A DNA stretch of 64,000 bases, taken from an uncultured Bacteroidales bacterium. GTDB lineage: Bacteria; Bacteroidota; Bacteroidia; Bacteroidales; Bacteroidaceae. The notes under the pieces were generated by a model that saw nothing but the letters and a program-made list of their open reading frames with translations, was not told the DNA's origin and did not search any database. The translations under genes and the position numbers were made by a program. Below, piece by piece: positions 35,879-44,254 of this stretch (positions within the stretch are counted from its first letter, which is position 1; the number at the start of each line of letters is the position of its first letter). Location: assembly GCA_902778625.1 (NCBI GenBank), contig CACYYM010000002.1:1-64000 (forward strand), in the 5' to 3' direction.

Positions 35879-36625
35879 ATGAAAAAAAAGACCTTTATCA
35901 GTTTTGCTGTCATTGTGCTCTCGTTGGTCCTCGGAAGTTGTACGAGCAAAGATCGGAAAGCCTTTCAGACAGCTGTTCAGTCACGACAAATGTCGCAGGT
36001 CCGTCAGTTTGTTGTCGATTTTCCAGAAGCTACCGAACTCATCGATAGTGCGAAAGTCATCCTCTCCGAATGGATGAAAGATTCTGCTGACTATGTAGAA
36101 ATCAAGGCCACAGCCGACATCGTAGAACGCTACGATCTCGAAGTCAACTATTCCGTTACTCATCCCGATGGCCTCTATCTTGATAGCGTCAAAATCATGC
36201 TTTCAGCCGACGTTTCCGAAGCCCAGTCCATTAAAGCACGTCGCGAAGCTTTGGCGCAACATCTCGAAGATTACCGCAAGAAAATTGAGAACATCGTTTT
36301 CTACCAAGACCTGGACGGAGGTCGCCTGTTTGTCTTCATGACCCCTCCTGATCAAGAAGGCAAGGGTATGGGGGTATTGGGCTCCATTATTGATGGTTGG
36401 AATGGTATTCTGAACGACGGCTTTAAGTTCCGTTATGAGATCAATACGGAAGATTTTGAGGACGACGACATTATCTGCCACAACCTCGACAATGATGCCA
36501 ATTTCACCATCGAGATCTATGACAAGACCCTCTATCTTACAGCTCGCGGAAACCTCGAGCGCTTTCTTGGCGAACGTGATCCGGAAAGCTACAAAGCCGG
36601 CATCAAAGCTCTCAAAGAAGGTTAA
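35879..36625 (+). CDS. Putative lipoprotein, unknown function
   Basis: 248 residues. The start at 35879 gives the signal MKKKTFISFAVIVLSLVLGSC with the lipid-bearing Cys in a GSC lipobox. Downstream are a helical region (AFQTAVQSRQMSQVRQFVVD, RREALAQHLEDYRKKIENI) and a beta-rich C-terminus (RYEINTEDFEDDDIICHNL). I recognise no family. It follows the fusion gene by 40 bp, so it may belong to the same operon. Confidence 0.75.
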   Translation: MKKKTFISFAVIVLSLVLGSCTSKDRKAFQTAVQSRQMSQVRQFVVDFPEATELIDSAKVILSEWMKDSADYVEIKATADIVERYDLEVNYSVTHPDGLYLDSVKIMLSADVSEAQSIKARREALAQHLEDYRKKIENIVFYQDLDGGRLFVFMTPPDQEGKGMGVLGSIIDGWNGILNDGFKFRYEINTEDFEDDDIICHNLDNDANFTIEIYDKTLYLTARGNLERFLGERDPESYKAGIKALKEG

Positions 36626-36660
36626 TAGTTCTTCTTTAATCTATATAACGAAAGAGTACA

Positions 36661-36720
36661 TGGACGACGATAATCTCAAACCGAAATTCATCCATGAAAA
36701 GTCCCATTGTTAGTCGTCCA
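36661..36720. repeat. Inverted repeat TGGACGAC ... GTCGTCCA
   Basis: TGGACGAC at 36661-36668 and its exact complement GTCGTCCA at 36713-36720, 44 nt apart, in the gap between two lipoprotein genes. It could form a stem in RNA; no T tract follows. Confidence 0.4.
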
Positions 36721-36770
36721 GACCATCGCTTATCAAAAAAGAACAATTAACGCCCATAATTATTTAACAA

Positions 36771-37247
36771 ATGAGTAAACTTCTATTTCTGGCTTTAGTG
36801 GTGCTGCTGTATACGACGGGCTGCGCTAGTTCTCGGTCGAGTGCTGAACGAGCTGCCGAAACACAAAAGGCTATTGCGAATTCGCTGGCAAACAGGCACT
36901 TGCACATTAATGTCCGCTCGATGCACCCTGCCCGTTATAGTTCACGGATGGTTTCCTATGGCTTCTATTTAGAGCTAAAAGGTGATACGCTGGAGAGCTG
37001 TTTGCCTTATATGGGACAAGTGTATCAAGGTTCAATCTCCTCGGATGGCCTGAACTTTGTGGCTTCAGTTATCGGCTATCGCGAGAGTCGCCCTAAAAAG
37101 GGCTTGGCCAGAATAGAACTGGACGCGAGGACAACGGAAGATTTCTACCGCTACGTTATCGAAATCTATGACAATGGATCGGCTTTCATACGGGTTCGTG
37201 GTCAGAATCGCGACAACATAAGTTTTGATGGTGACGTGGAGATGTAA
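36771..37247 (+). CDS. DUF4251-family lipoprotein
   Basis: 158 residues. The signal LFLALVVLLYTTGC-AS marks a lipoprotein. The mature part has the DUF4251 pattern: HINVRSMHPARYSSRMVSYG, LELKGDTLESCLPYMGQVY, and RYVIEIYDNGSAFIRVRGQN with the final NRDNISFDGDVEM. Function unknown; the family is typical of Bacteroidales envelopes. It has no clear promoter. Confidence 0.8.
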   Translation: MSKLLFLALVVLLYTTGCASSRSSAERAAETQKAIANSLANRHLHINVRSMHPARYSSRMVSYGFYLELKGDTLESCLPYMGQVYQGSISSDGLNFVASVIGYRESRPKKGLARIELDARTTEDFYRYVIEIYDNGSAFIRVRGQNRDNISFDGDVEM

Positions 37248-37329
37248 GAGAACTTTATGACTACAATTGTGCTTCGGTGTTAAGGCATCCAAGGAGTATG
37301 ACTGATTATATAATTAAATTCATTTGTCT

Positions 37330-38373
37330 ATGAAACATTTCTTTTTTCGAAACGGCCTGGTTGTTCTGTTGTGTCTATGCAGTTTTTCTTGCTATGCTGC
37401 TTCGATGAAGCGCGCTAAGGCTAGTAGTTCGCTGAAGATGGCTATGGAAAGCTATCTGGACGCTGCCAAGCAGAAGATGCTTAACATCCAAAGTGTGATG
37501 GTAATCCAGCATGGTAAGGTGAGATACGAAAAGTGGCTGAATGGTGGAGAGGCTGAGAAACCTCACGTCCTGAACAGTGTGAGCAAGACGTTTACTTCGG
37601 CTGCGGTGGGTCTGGCCATTGAGGAGGGGTTGCTCTCGCTTGACGATAGGCTGGTTTCGTTCTTCTCGGATGAATTGCCCGTTTTGCCATCAGAAAATCT
37701 GAAGAAGGTGACGATTCACAATCTGCTGACAATGAATTGCGGACACGATTCCGAGCCTCGCAGAAACGGTGAAGACTCATGGGTGAAGACGTTCCTGTCT
37801 TGGCCTGTAGAGCATGAACCTGGCTCATACTACTGCTACAACAGTATGGGTACGTATATTCTCTCGGCTATCGTTCAAAAGGTGACTGGGCAGAAGGTTG
37901 TGGACTATTTGCAAACTCGATTATTCGACCCTCTTGGTATCGATGCTCCGCATTGGGACGAAAGTCCGCAGGGCATTAACTGTGGCGGATGGGGGCTATA
38001 CCTGAAGACTGAGGATTTGGGCAAGATGGGACAACTACTACTACAAAAGGGCAAGTGGAAGGGCAAACAGGTGTTACCAAAGTGGTATGTGACCGAAGCC
38101 ATTAAGGCTCAGGTGCCTTGCCAACCAGCAGGAATTAGGGCAGATAGGGTGGCTGAAAGTGGTCTGACGAAAGAGAATAGTGATTGGGTGCAAGGCTATG
38201 GCTATCAGGTGTGGCGATGTCGACATAATGCCTTCCGAGCTGATGGCGCTGGTGGACAATATATTATCGTCATTCCCGAGAAGGATGCCGTGGTAATCAA
38301 TACTGCTGATTTGCGTGATATGCAAGCCGAGCTGAACCTCGTTTGGGACTATATCTTGCCAGCCTTGAAATAG
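37330..38373 (+). CDS. Class C beta-lactamase-like serine hydrolase
   Basis: 347 residues with a signal peptide (LVVLLCLCSFSCYAAS). The serine-hydrolase motifs are SVSKTFTSAAV (SxxK, nucleophile Ser), YYCYNSMGTYIL (YxN) and DGAGGQYIIV in place of the KTG/HxG box. Such proteins are usually peptidases or esterases acting on cell-wall or small-molecule substrates rather than true lactamases. The ATG at 37330 was chosen; a TTG two codons earlier is also in frame. It converges on the sugar transporter. Confidence 0.87.
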   Translation: MKHFFFRNGLVVLLCLCSFSCYAASMKRAKASSSLKMAMESYLDAAKQKMLNIQSVMVIQHGKVRYEKWLNGGEAEKPHVLNSVSKTFTSAAVGLAIEEGLLSLDDRLVSFFSDELPVLPSENLKKVTIHNLLTMNCGHDSEPRRNGEDSWVKTFLSWPVEHEPGSYYCYNSMGTYILSAIVQKVTGQKVVDYLQTRLFDPLGIDAPHWDESPQGINCGGWGLYLKTEDLGKMGQLLLQKGKWKGKQVLPKWYVTEAIKAQVPCQPAGIRADRVAESGLTKENSDWVQGYGYQVWRCRHNAFRADGAGGQYIIVIPEKDAVVINTADLRDMQAELNLVWDYILPALK

Positions 38374-38406
38374 TGGCTAGAGCTAACGCCAGCAGTTGAG
38401 CCCTTT

Positions 38407-39435
38407 TTATCGTCCGGCATAGACGATAGTTGCAAGTCCGGCAATGAAGAATATAAACATGATTGCCAGATAGCCGTTGGTCTTCATGTCGGCTCCCTTG
38501 AACTCTTTCCATACAAACACTCCCCATAAGGCGGCTATCATGGGCGCGCCTTGGCCAAGCGCATAGGAAATAGCGGCTCCTGCCTTGCCAGCAGCAATGT
38601 AGCTCAGCACGGTTCCAAGTCCCCATATGGCTCCCCCTAACAGACCGACGAGATGGACTTTGCCTGCGCCCTTGAAATAGTCACTATAGTTTACGGGTTC
38701 GCCTTCTACGGGCCGTTTCATAGCTATTGTACCCCATATGAAATTGCTAAGGTATACACCTACGGAAAAGATAAAGAAGGCGGTATAGGGCGTGGCTTTG
38801 CCTATGGCTGGGCTCTCGAAGCTGTCGAGATCCATCCCTTTTGCTACAAAGGAGTAGAAGAATGACATGAGTACGCCTGCCACGATTGCAAGAATGATAC
38901 CTTTCTTGCCGCTCGACATGCTCTTTGTGGCTTCAATGTTTTTGGAGCGGAGTTTCTGGATACGACTTGATGCAACGCTATTCACGATAATAGCTACGAC
39001 TACTAACGCTACGCCTGCAAAAAGAAGCAGGACATTTCCTTTGGATTGAACAATGTAGTTTTGGATGACGCCTAACACGAGTGCCAAACCTACACCAACG
39101 GGAAACGCAACGGACATGCCTGCCTGAGAAATGGAGGCACTCAGGAGTATGTTGGCTAGGTTGAAAACAATACCGCCAAGAATAATCCAACCGAACGTGG
39201 AAAGCGATACTTGGGCGAGGTCGGTCATGAAACTACGTCCTTCTGCGCCAAAACTGCCGAAGGTAAAGCCAACAAGGAGCGAGAAGAGTAGGATACCAAG
39301 GACGTAGTCCCAATAGAAGAGTTCGTAACGCCAGCTCTTTCCGGCCAGCTTTTGGGTGTTGCCCCATGAACCCCAGCACATCATTGTGATAACACACAAA
39401 ATGACGGCCAACATGTAGCTTTTTACGATGAACAT
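38407..39435 (-). CDS. GRP/RhaT-type sugar transporter (DMT superfamily)
   Basis: 342 residues with about ten membrane segments. The start MFIVKSYMLAVILCVITMMCWGSWGNTQK and the pattern WDYVLGILLFSLLVGFTFGS, AGMSVAFPVGVGLALVLG and AISYALGQGAPMIAALWGVFVWKEFKG are those of the glucose/ribose-type GRP and RhaT carriers. It follows ribokinase by 33 bp, so it probably carries ribose or a related pentose into the cell for that kinase. Confidence 0.82.
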   Translation of the reverse strand: MFIVKSYMLAVILCVITMMCWGSWGNTQKLAGKSWRYELFYWDYVLGILLFSLLVGFTFGSFGAEGRSFMTDLAQVSLSTFGWIILGGIVFNLANILLSASISQAGMSVAFPVGVGLALVLGVIQNYIVQSKGNVLLLFAGVALVVVAIIVNSVASSRIQKLRSKNIEATKSMSSGKKGIILAIVAGVLMSFFYSFVAKGMDLDSFESPAIGKATPYTAFFIFSVGVYLSNFIWGTIAMKRPVEGEPVNYSDYFKGAGKVHLVGLLGGAIWGLGTVLSYIAAGKAGAAISYALGQGAPMIAALWGVFVWKEFKGADMKTNGYLAIMFIFFIAGLATIVYAGR

Positions 39436-39468
39436 AACGGCTAAAACTTAAAGTTTATATGTTAAAAT

Positions 39469-40383
39469 TTAAAGTATTTCTTTTTCGTATGGGATGCTCA
39501 TCCATGCTCCGATTCGTGTTACGCTAATAGATGCGGCTTTGTTGGCGAAGCGAATGGCCTCTACAGTGTCTGCGCCTTTGCTCAAAGCTACACAAAAGGC
39601 TCCACAAAATGTGTCGCCTGCTGCTGTGGTGTCGATGGCCTCGACTTTCGTTGATGGGATGCGGATGATTTGACCTTTAATGATGGTGTATGCTCCAGAT
39701 GCTCCAGCGGTTATAATGACCATCCCAACACCTTGTCGTTGAATTGCAGAAATTGCCTCGAAGGCTGTGTCTTCGTTGACAACTTTGATACCGCTCATTC
39801 CTGCTGCCTCTGTCTCATTTGGTGTGATGATGTCAACTAGTTCGAGCAATTCACTTGGCAAGGGCTCCTTAGGATAAGGCGCTGGATTGAGCACGACTTT
39901 GGCACCATAACTCTTTGCAAGACGAGCTGCGCTGATGAGCGTAGGCACAGGAGTTTCGAGTTGCATGAGCAGGATTGATGCGTTCTGGAAAAGCGGTTTG
40001 GCTGCTTCAATATCGGTTGAAGAGAGAAGGGCATTGGCTCCGCTGGAAACGATGATGGAGTTCTCGCCTTTATCGTCGACAGGAATGATTGCCACTCCCG
40101 TTGAGACGCCGTCTGTAAGGTGTACGCACGAAGTGTCGATACCTTCTTCTGTGAGCAAACGAAGCGATTTAGCTCCGAAGTCGTCGTTGCCAAGTCTAGC
40201 TATGAAGGCTGTTTTGCCTCCAAGACGACTAACTGCTACGGCCTGATTAGCACCCTTGCCGCCCTGATTGGTTATGAAATTGTGACCGATAATCGTTTCT
40301 CCAGGCAAAGGAAGGTGATCAACGCGAATGACCATATCAGTGTTGCAGCTGCCTACGACAATTATTTTTTGTTTTGTCTCCAT
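39469..40383 (-). CDS. rbsK: Ribokinase
   Basis: 304 residues. A PfkB-family kinase making ribose-5-phosphate. Motifs: VVGSCNTDMVIRVDHLPLPG, NQGGKGANQAVAVSRLGG (signature 1), ITPNETEAAGM, and the anion-hole DTTAAGDTFCGAFCVAL (signature 2, with Ala for the usual Gly at one position). It forms an operon with the transporter behind a promoter at 40413-40420. Confidence 0.93.
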   Translation of the reverse strand: METKQKIIVVGSCNTDMVIRVDHLPLPGETIIGHNFITNQGGKGANQAVAVSRLGGKTAFIARLGNDDFGAKSLRLLTEEGIDTSCVHLTDGVSTGVAIIPVDDKGENSIIVSSGANALLSSTDIEAAKPLFQNASILLMQLETPVPTLISAARLAKSYGAKVVLNPAPYPKEPLPSELLELVDIITPNETEAAGMSGIKVVNEDTAFEAISAIQRQGVGMVIITAGASGAYTIIKGQIIRIPSTKVEAIDTTAAGDTFCGAFCVALSKGADTVEAIRFANKAASISVTRIGAWMSIPYEKEIL

Positions 40384-40412
40384 CGTTGTTTAGCTTTTTG
40401 AGTTTCTGATTA

Positions 40413-40420
40413 CAAATATA
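40413..40420 (-). promoter_or_regulatory. -7 promoter element, rbsK
   Basis: TATATTTG on the minus strand (CAAATATA on plus), 29 bp before the rbsK ATG. Confidence 0.55.
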
Positions 40421-40543
40421 AGTTTTTTTGCATTAATTGAACACCGATGCCTGAAATTTGTGTTTAACTTGTGAAAAAATTGTGTAACTTGGACTTCGTT
40501 GAGCGACATGTGTGCTCAATAGCAAAAATAAAAGATGTTTTAT

Positions 40544-40574
40544 TTTGGATTGTCTTCGCTTAATCATAACTTTG
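40544..40574 (+). promoter_or_regulatory. Promoter of mfd (-33 TTTG and -7 TAACTTTG); very short leader
   Basis: TTTG at 40544-40547 and TAACTTTG at 40567-40574, with 19 bp between them: both halves of the Bacteroidota promoter. Only 9 bp separate the -7 box from the ATG at 40584, so the leader should be about 6 nt. Confidence 0.8.
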
Positions 40575-40583
40575 CAGTCGAAA

Positions 40584-43500
40584 ATGGAGATTCAGAAACT
40601 TCAGAAGCTTTTTGCAAGGCATCTGGGCGTGAAAGCGCTCGCTGCTGAGTTGCAGAAGGAGACGAAAGGTACGATACAACTTTCCGGATTGCAGGGAAGC
40701 TGCACTTCCCTTGTGTTTGCTGCGCTGGCAGAGAAAGCTCCGCAAGTGCTCGGGCAACCTTATGTCTTCGTCCTTAACGATGAGGAAGAAGCCGGCTATT
40801 TCTATCATGATTTGACGCGCTTGCTTGGGGATGAGCAGGTTCTCTTCTTCCCAAGTTCCTACAAGCGTGCCATCAAGTTTGGCCAAAGGAATGCGGGACA
40901 GGAGATTCTTCGGACGGAAGTGCTTTCACGCCTTTCGGCAGGAAGACTGCCGCTTTTCATCGTGTCGCATCCTCAGGCTCTCGCCGAACTGGTGGTAACG
41001 AAGGAGATACTCTCGGAGCAGACCTTGAGCCTAAGAGTTGGCGAGCGCGTTGACATTATGTTTATTCAGGAGACGCTACTCAGCTTCGGCTTCAACAGGA
41101 CTGACTATGTCTATGAGCCTGGGCAGTTTGCAGTTCGTGGTAGTATCATTGACGTCTGGTCGTTCTCGCACGAATTGCCTTATCGCATAGATTTCTTTGG
41201 CGACGAGGTGGATAGCATCCGCACGTTCGAGGTGCACAGCCAGCTTAGCCGCGACCGTCAGGAATGTATCTCCATCGTGCCCGAAATGGACGACAAGAAC
41301 TTCAGTAGAGAGAGCTTCCTTAAGTTCCTGCCGGACAATTCTGTGCTCGTTGTGAAGGACCTCCTTTTCCTTTGCGACACGATAGAGCAGACTTATAATG
41401 AGGGATTCAGCCATTCAGCCATCACCGAAGGATTAGAGACGAGAGACGAGAGATTAGAGAGTTCCTCGCTCCTTGTAAACCCAGAAGACTTCAAGCGGCA
41501 AGTCCTCAGCTTCCGCCGCATCGAACTGAACCATCAATTGCCAGATTCTGAATCGTCAAATTGTCAAATAAGGTTTAAGGTTCACCCGCAACCCATCTTC
41601 CACAAGAACTTCGACTTGCTCATCTCTGCTTTCCAGAAGCTACAGGACGAAGGCACAGATATATACATCCTTGCCGACAGCCAGAAGCAGACTGACCGCC
41701 TCGAGAGCATTTTCCACGACAAAGAGACGGGCATTCAGTTCACGCCTGTTGACCAGGCTCTGCACGAAGGTTTCATCGACGATGACTTACACGTCGCTAT
41801 CTTCACCGACCACCAAATCTTCGACCGCTTCCATCGTTATAACCTTCGTAGCGATAAGGCTACCGGAGGCAAAGTCGCACTAACGCTCAAAGAGTTGCAG
41901 CAGTTTGAGATTGGTGACTACGTTGTCCACATCGACTATGGCGTAGGTCGTTTCGGAGGCTTGGTCAGTATGCAGAACGGCGACCAAGTGCAGGAGGTTA
42001 TCAAGATTACTTATTCGGGTAACGATAACGTTTACGTCTCGATTCACTCTTTGCATAAGGTTTCCAAGTACAAGGGGCGTGAAGGCGAACCGCCGCGCAT
42101 CAGTAAGCTCGGTACGGGTGCTTGGGAACGCATGAAGGAGCGTACGAAGAAGAAGATTAAGGACATCGCGCGCGACCTTATTTTGCTCTATAGCCGTCGT
42201 CGTGAAGAGAAAGGCTTTGCCTTTAGTCATGACAGCTTCATGCAGCACGAGCTCGAAGCAAGCTTCCTCTACGAAGATACGCCCGACCAGCTAAAGGCGA
42301 CACAGGACGTCAAGGCCGATATGGAAAGGCAAAGGCCGATGGACCGCCTTGTCTGCGGCGACGTGGGCTTCGGTAAGACGGAAGTGGCTGTCAGAGCGGC
42401 TTTCAAGGCTTGTGTCGATAATAAACAAGTGGCAGTTCTCGTGCCGACAACCGTCCTTGCTTATCAGCACTTCCGTACTTTCTCCGAGCGTCTTAAAGAC
42501 TTCCCCGTCAAGATTGAATACTTGACGCGAGCCCGTTCGCCACAACAGACGAAAGATGTGCTCGAAGGACTCAGGAGTGGTGCTGTTAATATAATAATAG
42601 GTACGCATAAACTCATCGGCAAGAGTGTCAAGTTCAAGGACTTGGGCTTACTCATCATTGACGAGGAGCAGAAGTTTGGCGTCTCGACGAAAGAAAAGCT
42701 TCGTCAACTTAAGACAAATGTCGATACCCTCACTCTGACTGCTACGCCAATCCCCAGAACCTTGCAGTTCTCCCTGATGGGTGCTCGAGACTTGAGCGTT
42801 ATCCAAACGCCTCCGCCAAATCGTTATCCCATTCAGACGCAGCTCTGCCAATTTAACGCTGAAGTGATTGCAGAAGCCATCAATTTTGAGATGAGTCGAG
42901 GCGGTCAGGTCTTCTTCGTCAACAATCGAATCAGTCAACTTCCGGAGCTTGCAGAGCTCATTCGAAAGAATGTACCAGACTGCCGAGTTGCTGTTGCTTA
43001 CGGAAAGATGCCGCCAGATGAGCTTGAGAAGATAATGGTCGACTTCATGAACTATGACTACGACGTGCTTATCTCCACAACCATCATCGAGAGCGGTCTT
43101 GACATACCAAATGCGAACACTATCATCATCAATGGCGCTCACAACTTCGGCCTCTCCGATCTCCACCAAATGCGAGGCAGGGTAGGGCGTTCGAACAAGA
43201 AAGCATTCTGCTACCTTCTTGCTCCGCCTCTATATGCTCTAAACATTGATGCACGACGCCGCTTGCAAGCAATCGAGAACTTTAGCGACTTAGGAAGCGG
43301 CATTCATATTGCCATGCAAGATCTCGATATTCGTGGCGCAGGAAACTTGCTTGGTGCAGAGCAAAGCGGTTTTATTGCCGACCTCGGTTACGAGACGTAT
43401 CAGAAGATTCTTTCACAAGCCGTCACCGAACTTCGTAATGATGAGTTCCACGAACTCTATGCCGAAGAAGTTCGAAATGGAAACGTTGTAGAAAGCACGG

Positions 43501-43982
43501 AAGTGGTTGATGATTGTCAACTCGACAGCAATCTTCCCATGTACTTCAGCGACGATTATGTGCCGACTTCGAGTGAACGAATGCTGCTTTATCGCGAGCT
43601 TGACGGGATGGAACGAGACGAAGATGTGGAGCGCTTCAGACAGCGGCTTATTGACCGTTTCGGATCACTTCCACAAGAAGCAGAGGACCTGCTGAAAGTT
43701 GTGACGCTTCGTCGTCTTGGTAAGCATTTCGGTTGCGAACGTATCGTATTGAAGCAAATGCCGGCGACGGCAGGTAAACCCAAGCGAGGTTACACAAGGC
43801 TCTTCTTTGGTCCTGCCGACGACAACCCATTCTACGAAGGGCGCATCTTCGGGGCTGTTGTCGAGTTTGCCAAGGCAAACGCCCATCGTTGTCGCTTCAA
43901 GCAGGAGAATGGTAAGATAAGTCTTCTCATTGAGGACGTTAACTCCATCACCGAAGCCGTCAGCCTTCTCGCAAGCATCTGA
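40584..43982 (+). CDS. mfd: Transcription-repair coupling factor Mfd
   Basis: 1132 residues. Mfd removes stalled RNA polymerase from damage and recruits UvrA. A UvrB-like N-terminal region (YEPGQFAVRGSIIDVWSF, YRIDFFGDEVDSIRTF), the polymerase-binding CarD-like domain (GDYVVHIDYGVGRFGGL), the RecG-type helicase (CGDVGFGKTEVAVRAAF Walker A, LLIIDEEQKFGV box, QMRGRVGRSNKKAFCYL) and the C-terminal TRCF domain are all visible. Start at 40584 (MEIQKLQKLFARHLG), directly behind the promoter. Two short inserts, near residues 283-296 (GLETRDERLE) and 323-333 (SSNCQI), are encoded by intergenic word repeats. Confidence 0.97.
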   Translation: MEIQKLQKLFARHLGVKALAAELQKETKGTIQLSGLQGSCTSLVFAALAEKAPQVLGQPYVFVLNDEEEAGYFYHDLTRLLGDEQVLFFPSSYKRAIKFGQRNAGQEILRTEVLSRLSAGRLPLFIVSHPQALAELVVTKEILSEQTLSLRVGERVDIMFIQETLLSFGFNRTDYVYEPGQFAVRGSIIDVWSFSHELPYRIDFFGDEVDSIRTFEVHSQLSRDRQECISIVPEMDDKNFSRESFLKFLPDNSVLVVKDLLFLCDTIEQTYNEGFSHSAITEGLETRDERLESSSLLVNPEDFKRQVLSFRRIELNHQLPDSESSNCQIRFKVHPQPIFHKNFDLLISAFQKLQDEGTDIYILADSQKQTDRLESIFHDKETGIQFTPVDQALHEGFIDDDLHVAIFTDHQIFDRFHRYNLRSDKATGGKVALTLKELQQFEIGDYVVHIDYGVGRFGGLVSMQNGDQVQEVIKITYSGNDNVYVSIHSLHKVSKYKGREGEPPRISKLGTGAWERMKERTKKKIKDIARDLILLYSRRREEKGFAFSHDSFMQHELEASFLYEDTPDQLKATQDVKADMERQRPMDRLVCGDVGFGKTEVAVRAAFKACVDNKQVAVLVPTTVLAYQHFRTFSERLKDFPVKIEYLTRARSPQQTKDVLEGLRSGAVNIIIGTHKLIGKSVKFKDLGLLIIDEEQKFGVSTKEKLRQLKTNVDTLTLTATPIPRTLQFSLMGARDLSVIQTPPPNRYPIQTQLCQFNAEVIAEAINFEMSRGGQVFFVNNRISQLPELAELIRKNVPDCRVAVAYGKMPPDELEKIMVDFMNYDYDVLISTTIIESGLDIPNANTIIINGAHNFGLSDLHQMRGRVGRSNKKAFCYLLAPPLYALNIDARRRLQAIENFSDLGSGIHIAMQDLDIRGAGNLLGAEQSGFIADLGYETYQKILSQAVTELRNDEFHELYAEEVRNGNVVESTEVVDDCQLDSNLPMYFSDDYVPTSSERMLLYRELDGMERDEDVERFRQRLIDRFGSLPQEAEDLLKVVTLRRLGKHFGCERIVLKQMPATAGKPKRGYTRLFFGPADDNPFYEGRIFGAVVEFAKANAHRCRFKQENGKISLLIEDVNSITEAVSLLASI
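41431..41460 (+). repeat. ATTAGAGA/CGAGAGA word repeat inside mfd
   Basis: GATTAGAGACGAGAGACGAG and the following AGATTAGAGA form imperfect tandem 7-bp words, coding for GLETRDERLES. The same ATTAGAG word is intergenic at 30307-30328. Confidence 0.65.
41551..41571 (+). repeat. GTCAAATT word repeat inside mfd
   Basis: ATCGTCAAATTGTCAAATA encodes SSNCQI. The unit GTCAAATT/TTGACAA recurs in frame in folC (56801-56835) and in the topB leader (20027-20045). Confidence 0.65.
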
Positions 43983-43994
43983 CGGACTTTTCCA

Positions 43995-44016
43995 AAGTGT
44001 TCTTTTTTAAACACTT
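43995..44016 (+). terminator. Weak hairpin after mfd
   Basis: AAGTGTT (43995-44001) can pair with AACACTT (44010-44016), with CTTTTTTA in the loop. A T tract is in the loop rather than after the stem, so this is a weak terminator candidate. Confidence 0.3.
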
Positions 44017-44030
44017 GAGAATTGCAAAAA

Positions 44031-44162
44031 AATCCACGTGTCGATTTCGCAAAATCCACGTGTCGATTTCGCAAAATCCACGTGTCGATTTCGCAAAGTT
44101 CACGTATGAAGTTGGCGAAGTTCTTGTGTGAAGTCTTGCAAGTTCTCGTGAAGTGTTAGCTC
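44031..44162. repeat. 22-bp dyad repeat array E (6 units)
   Basis: Units at 44031, 44053 and 44075 are identical, containing AATCCACGTGTCGATT, a dyad with arms AATC/GATT around CACGTG. Units at 44097, 44119 and 44141 diverge (AGTTCACGTATGAAGTT) but keep the register. The array lies between mfd and recN. Confidence 0.92.
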
Positions 44163-44238
44163 GAAGCGCTTCAAGCCCTTGCAGATGGTATATGAAATAA
44201 ATTTTCGCTATTTACTTTTCGTTTTTCATTTTTCTTCG

Positions 44239-44246
44239 TATCTTTG
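44239..44246 (+). promoter_or_regulatory. -7 promoter element, recN; very short leader
   Basis: TATCTTTG in CGTATCTTTGCACC, only 8 bp before the recN ATG at 44255; the leader should be about 5 nt. Confidence 0.75.
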
Positions 44247-44254
44247 CACCTGTT

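Noticed and set aside
37330-38373. Antibiotic-resistance beta-lactamase
   Set aside because: The KTG/HxG box is replaced and the context is housekeeping; the fold is shared by many peptidases and esterases.
38374-38406. Terminator between the serine hydrolase and the sugar transporter
   Set aside because: GGCT/AGCC followed by TTTTT can be drawn, but the stem is only 4 bp plus a broken second part.
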